A DNA stretch of 18,150 nt from the NCBI GenBank assembly GCA_002887195.1, contig PJAB01001016.1, forward strand, positions 1-18,150. Direction: 5' to 3'. The DNA comes from Chrysochromulina parva. Its lineage: Eukaryota > Haptophyta > Prymnesiales > Chrysochromulinaceae. The notes below the pieces were generated by a model. That model had not been told where the DNA came from. It saw nothing but the letters and a program-made list of their open reading frames with translations, and made no database searches. Of this stretch, positions 14,078 to 18,150 are shown one piece after another (position 1 is the first letter of the stretch; each line of letters begins with the position of its first letter). Position numbers and translations under genes: made by a program.

Positions 14078-16254
14078 TCATTCGCTCGGCAGCTGTTCCA
14101 TGACGTTGGTTGGCCGGGCAGGCGAGTTGGGACCACCACCGCTGCCTCCACCTCCACCTCCACCTCCTTGCACCTTGCGCCGCAGCCGCGCATTCTGCAT
14201 CTCCATGGTGCGTGCGTCCGCTTGGCGCGCGCGCACCATATCCTTGAGCACGGCGAGTTGCGTCTTCATCTCGGCGATCTCGGCATTCTTCGCCTCGAGC
14301 TCGCGCTGCAGCCCCACGACAGCGCGCCCCTCCTCCGCTGTGCCTCCGCCGCTGCCCCCTGCCGCATCGCTTGCCCGATCGCCGCCCGCGCCGCCGCCCG
14401 CGCGCCCCGCCGACGGGGCTGCTATCTTGAGCGACGGCGCCTCGCCTGCGACACCTCCGGCATGAGCTCCACCTCCGAGCTGGCGTAGCCGGCTCGCCTT
14501 GGCGCGTAGCTGCCGCTGTAGCTCGGCCACGTGGGCCTCCGCCTGGACGGCCCGGGCTCGTAAGCTCTCGATCTCCTGATCCGCATCCGCACGTGCCTTC
14601 TCCGCGCGCTTAGCGTCCTTCGTCCTGACCTTCGGACTCCTTTTGCCCTCGTGCTCGCCGCCGGTCGTCATCGCGGTCTCGTCGCCGCAACACCCGCCGC
14701 CACCGCCATCGCCGCCGCCCCCGCCCACTCCGCCGCTGCCGCCCGGAGCGAAGGCCGCGGGCGCTTCGATGGTCAGGTCATAAGGCGGCACCTTGGAGAG
14801 GAGAGCTTGTCGCTCGTTGGTCAGGACCTGATGCGGGAGCCAATCAGAGGTTCCTTTCTCAGAGGTCATCATCAGAGGTCATCATCAGAGGTCATCCTCA
14901 GAGGTCATCCTCAGAGGTCGTCATCAGGGGTCCTTGACAGGACCTTGACGCGCTCGCCCAGCCCTGCGAGCTCCGCCTGCATCAGCGTGATCTCGAGCTC
15001 GTTCGCGGCGGCCGCCGCAGAGCTCTCCGCCACCTCCATCATGCCGTCGCCGCCCACGCCGGCGCCCACGCCGGCTCGCCATTCGGCGCCGCTCAGCGAG
15101 AGGAAGAGACGTAGATGCTCATAGAGCTCCGCGATCCGTTTGCGGTGCATCGTCTGCGTCGTCTCGAGCGATTCAATCCATCGCATGCGCTCGACGAGCG
15201 CCGCTTCGAGCTGCGCGATGCGCTCCTCATCGCGCGCCAGCTGAGTCGCCTGATCCACGAGCTGCTCTCGCATGCCGCCGCACTGGGCCTGCATAGCTTC
15301 GAGCTGGCTCTGCGACTGCTCGAGCTGGCTCTGCGTCTCGGCCACGTGGCGCTCGCCTTCGAGCGCCGTCTTGGTCAGCCGCTCGATGACCTCGCGCTTC
15401 ACCTCGTTCGCCGCCGCGAGCTTCGCAATCTCCTTTTGGAGCGCCGCCTCGAGCGCGGACGATTCCTGCGCCGCCGCGGCGCGCCTCCGCTGCTCGTCCT
15501 CGAGCTGCAATCTCAGCTCCGCCATCCGATCCGCGTCCGCGCAGCGCAGCTCCTCGAGCTGCCTCAGATCGGTCTGCGTCTGCACCAGCGCGTCGCGCTG
15601 CTGCCGTAGCTGCTGGAGTAAACGGATCAGCCTGGCCAGGGCGAGCTGGACGACGTGGCGGAGCGACTCGGCGGAGGAGGCCGTCTGCTCCATCTGGGCG
15701 CGCTGCGCCGCCAGCTCCGCCCGCGCCTGCGCGAGCGCTTGCTCGTCTTGCTTGGCATTCCGCTGCAGAGCGAGGAGCACCGCCTCTTGCTCTGCCAGTG
15801 CCGCCACCGTGTCGCGAAGACGTTCGATCGACTCCTCGAGCGTCTTGCGCGCCGAGGCGGCATCATGCTTCGCCGTCGTCGCCTCCGTTCGCAGCCGTGA
15901 GTTCTCGTACTGTGCCCCCTCTAGACGGTGCGCCGCCGCCGCCGCCTCCGCCTTGGCGACTGCGCCCGAGCCGGCAGCCTGCTTGGCCTTGGCCGCCTCG
16001 GCCTGCGCGGCTGCAAGCTCGCGCCGCGCGGCGTCATTCTCGCGACGCAGTGCGTCGCGCTCTTCGTCGCGCTTGCGCAGCTGCACTGCAGCCTGCTCGA
16101 GCTGGCCCGCCTTGGCCTTGAGCTCCGCCTGGAGCTGAGCGTTGGACTCGAATGCCGCCGCCGCCTCAGCCTCGCGCTTCTCGAGCGCCTTCTCGCGCGC
16201 CTGCAGCTTCTCGCGCTCCTTGAGTACGAACTTGTTGTGCTGCTCGTCGCCCAT
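14078..16254 (-). CDS. Long coiled-coil protein of unknown function, two exons
   Basis: Exons 16254-14944 and 14827-14078 give 686 residues. Exon 1 is almost entirely alpha-helical coiled coil (about residues 8-385; EREKLQAREKALEKREAEAAA onward), rich in Ala, Glu, Gln, Arg and Leu. A short stretch around 385-400 (HRKRIAELYEHLRLFLSLSG) breaks the pattern and may be a distinct helical motif. A Gly/Ala loop with GVGAGVGG and more helix follow. Exon 2 begins VLTNERQALLSKVPPYDLTIEAP, then has a Gly-rich linker with a Cys pair, basic coiled coil (about 545-610), a Gly/Ala-rich segment, a last coiled coil (about 610-665) and a poly-Gly run. The exons share a frame but are separated by an in-frame TGA, which the 116-nt intron removes in phase 0. 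A structural, cytoskeletal or membrane-tethering role is plausible; no family was recognised. It is downstream of gene 8 on the same strand. Confidence 0.75.
14131..14168. repeat. CCACCT microsatellite coding for poly-Gly
   Basis: Tandem CCACCT and related units, read on the minus strand as Gly codons. They make the poly-Gly run near the C-terminus of gene 7. Confidence 0.7.
14828..14943 (-). repeat. Intron of gene 7: array of 13-nt units
   Basis: GT-AG intron starting GTCCTGTC and ending CCGCATCAG. Positions 14859-14923 hold five tandem 13-nt units, GACCTCTGAKGAT on the minus strand. The next words, ACCTCTGATTGGCTC, resemble the start of the gene 4 intron 1 region. Sequence AGGTCCTG occurs at both splice junctions. 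Confidence 0.75.
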
Positions 16255-16618
16255 ATGATGCGGGACGGCGTACCGCTCCGCCCGTTTCGGTCGGGGCGAA
16301 CTGCTCCATTACTTTTTCATTCATGTGAATCGAGAAAGCACCTTAGCCCGCCGTTCGATGTCAAGTACTTCACGAGAACCCTACACAAGAACTCGCAGAC
16401 CGCTCTCTCATTCGTTCACAAAGCACGAGGACGTTCTCACACAGACTGCCCGGTTACACACCACCTCTCGAAGTGCGCACGCTTCGGCGACTCAAAGTGC
16501 GACTCACCTACGCTGTCGTGTAGGATACATCGATTGTAGTCACCTTGACAATGGATGAATGCGTACCACCAACGCGACAAACACCGAAGTCCAGTTCACA
16601 CCACCAATCGGCGGTGCT
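16255..16618. promoter_or_regulatory. Gap between gene 8 and gene 7, presumed gene 7 promoter
   Basis: 364 bp between the gene 8 stop and the gene 7 start, both on the minus strand. It is less GC-rich than the genes. It should contain the gene 8 3' UTR and the gene 7 promoter. No specific element is identifiable by eye. Confidence 0.4.
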
Positions 16619-17821
16619 TCACACCAGCTCCGGCTTCGGTAGCTTCGTCGCGGCAGGTGGCTTGGGCGGCGAAGCTTTGTCCTGCGAGGTGCTGTATGCG
16701 TAGATGAGGAGGCCAGCGACGACGACGGCCACGGCGATCGCCTTTGACCACGAGAAGCACTGCGACGCTTGGAATTGGCAAAAGAAGACCACAGAGCTGG
16801 CGAAGACAAGCACGACCTGCGCGCCCTTCATAACGGCAGACGAGACGGCGCCCACCTGGTCGAGCATGTTGAAGAAAGACCAAGCGTGCGCCGCGTTCAC
16901 GAGAATGAGCCCGCCGTAGAGCGTGAGGATGTACGTCCCGTCCACATCCCCTGTGTGCCTCGGGTCGACGTAGAGCTCGGGACCCTCGGTCGCGAGAAGG
17001 CCCAAGTTCCACGCGGCGAGACAGCTCGTCTCCACAATGCCCATGCTGGCGCTCAGCACGAGCGGCTCGATGCCCACGCGCTTAATGGCCACCTCCGAGT
17101 ACACAAACATGGCCGCATGCAGAATCGTCCCGCACAGGCAGGCGATGACGCCCACAATCATCGTGGAAGTGGCCGTGGCGTCTCCCTTGACCTGGGCAAA
17201 GCTCCCGCCTGTGTTGAGGAGCATGCCCAGAAAGATGAGGAGCACGCCGAGCCAGCGACCTGCCGACAGGCGCTCGCCGTTCCAAGAGGCCCAAAGCGCC
17301 GTCCAGACGGTAGTCGAGCTGTAGATGACCACGAACAGCCCGCTGCCCAGGACTGCTCAAGGCGGACTCGAGGGATGGGCTGGTGAGAAACAGTGGCCAC
17401 GGGAAGGGGGAGGGGCGTAGGAGGTTCGAGCCCGGTGCTACTCGCTGAGCAACCCCGTCGTGACCAAAACTCCCGAGATTAAGTCGATAAAAGCCGTCAT
17501 GAGCATGGCTGACATGGCGCCCTCTGTGGTGCTGCCGCCGAAGAATGTGGAGAGTAAGCGACCACAGACGAACAGCCCCACAAAGGTCATGGACAAGACG
17601 TTTGCAAGCTGGTTGAGCACCGTGGGTGGCCAACCAATGTGTCCCGCGCCGCCAGAATATCGAATCCGGTCGGTGAACGTGGGCTGCATCAGGGCGGTGC
17701 CAACGTATGTGGCCATGATCATCCACAGCGGCACTGCCGATTTATGGCTCGGCAAACTGGTCTTGCTGTCTTCGCCGTAGCGCTCCCGCAGCTGGAGCAG
17801 CCTCGCTTCATCGGGGCGCAT
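16619..17821 (-). CDS. Drug/metabolite transporter superfamily protein (nucleotide-sugar-transporter-like)
   Basis: Multi-pass membrane protein of about 367-369 residues in two exons. These proteins exchange sugars, nucleotide-sugars or other metabolites across Golgi, ER or plastid membranes; the substrate cannot be read here. Exon 1 has hydrophobic segments at about 30-46, 69-88 and 103-124. Exon 2 opens with GLFVVIYSSTTVWTALWASW and continues with several more segments. These include one in the helix-rich GVIACLCGTILHAAMFVYSE and one in VGAVSSAVMKGAQVVLVFAS; the latter region is the usual C-terminal signature of the fold. The C-terminus is Lys/Pro-rich and hydrophilic. Two splicings restore the frame: GT-AG, 17441-17343 (joins LLS-D-GLFVV), or GC-AG, 17445-17353 (joins LL-I-LGSGLFVV). 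The second keeps a GSG before LFVVIYSS, which I recall as usual in this group. ATG 17821 is the first in frame; the codon at 17905 is GTG. Confidence 0.8.
17343..17445 (-). other. Intron of the transporter gene (boundaries ambiguous)
   Basis: Either 17441-17343 (GTAGCACC donor, TGGGCAG acceptor) or 17445-17353 (GCGAGTAG donor, TTGAGCAG acceptor). The interior is pyrimidine-rich (CTCCTACGCCCCTCCCCCTT) and, unlike the introns of genes 3, 4 and 7, has no tandem repeat. Confidence 0.65.
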
Positions 17822-18150
17822 CTTCGTCGCGACTGGAATCCTGGACCCACCCCGCCGCGCACCCCTCGTGGGAAAACTTGAAGGAGTGTGAACGTTAACA
17901 CGCACACATGCTGATACATTGTAGGGTTTTGTATTTTACACGGATCACAAAGACGAACCTCACAACCATCTTTTTCGTAGGCTCCCCCTCGCAGCAACCA
18001 TCTTGGTGGGTGAGTGGTGATAGCCAATGGCAATGTCGAGACGAGACACAATGAATATACATTCTTAGGAAGCGGGTGCAACATACGAACACATCTTCTA
18101 TGAGCAGCGGCTCGACTACGTGTCTATTTTATCGAGATCTGGGCGCGCGG
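17822..18150. other. 5' flank of gene 8
   Basis: 329 bp upstream of the transporter start, relatively A/T-rich from about 17915 onward. It presumably contains the gene 8 promoter and 5' UTR. No further gene is visible before the edge. Confidence 0.4.

Noticed and set aside
15272..16138. Plus-strand open frame rich in Ser, Cys and Arg
   Set aside because: Antisense shadow of the gene 7 coiled coil; composition is what the complement of Glu/Ala/Leu codons gives.
17421..17432. GAGGTTCGAGCC, resembling a tRNA T-loop
   Set aside because: The five bases before it do not pair with those after it, no acceptor or D-arm can be drawn, and it lies within the gene 8 intron.

Overview
This is a GC-rich eukaryotic nuclear window, most likely from an alga with a complex (secondary) plastid. 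A haptophyte fits best; a pelagophyte or similar stramenopile is the main alternative. The evidence is: two proteins (a plastid-type pyruvate dehydrogenase E2 and a thylakoid-type signal peptidase I) each begin with an ER-type signal peptide followed by a basic, hydroxylated transit-like stretch; several genes have short GT-AG introns; coding regions are rich in Ala, Gly and Gln runs; nothing looks like a bacterial operon. No rRNA, tRNA, transposon or CRISPR array was recognised. The taxonomic call is inference.

Layout, with eight protein genes. (1) 1-1831, minus: Gln/Gly-rich low-complexity protein, running off the left edge. (2) 2063-3991, plus: plastid dihydrolipoamide acetyltransferase with two lipoyl and two E3-binding domains. 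(3) 4729-6099, minus: sulfotransferase-family protein, one intron. (4) 6301-8740, plus: coiled-coil protein of unknown function with four repeat-built introns. (5) 10479-12398, minus: two-RRM RNA-binding protein with a Gln-rich tail. (6) 12734-13708, plus: plastid/thylakoid signal peptidase I. (7) 14078-16254, minus: long coiled-coil protein, one repeat-built intron. (8) 16619-17821, minus: drug/metabolite-transporter-superfamily membrane protein, one intron.

Genes 1/2, 3/4 and 5/6 are head-to-head pairs separated by only 231, 201 and about 335 bp, so each pair probably shares a bidirectional promoter. The convergent gaps vary: 737 bp, about 1.7 kb and 369 bp. The 1.7-kb gap (8741-10478) has no credible gene but carries a dense G-run block and perfect palindromes.

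The most unusual signal is in the introns. In genes 3, 4 and 7 they consist largely of short tandem or dispersed repeats built on related words (TGCCRCTGA, CTCTGATG, TTGATGGC), each containing a CTGAT/TTGAT core that resembles a branch-point sequence. One intron of gene 4 is flanked by a 27-nt imperfect direct repeat that carries AGGT near each end, which is what intron birth by tandem duplication of exon sequence would leave. The genes share no single pathway. Genes 2 and 6 both serve the plastid (acetyl-CoA supply, and removal of targeting peptides); gene 3 probably acts in the Golgi; gene 8 is a transporter of unknown membrane location.
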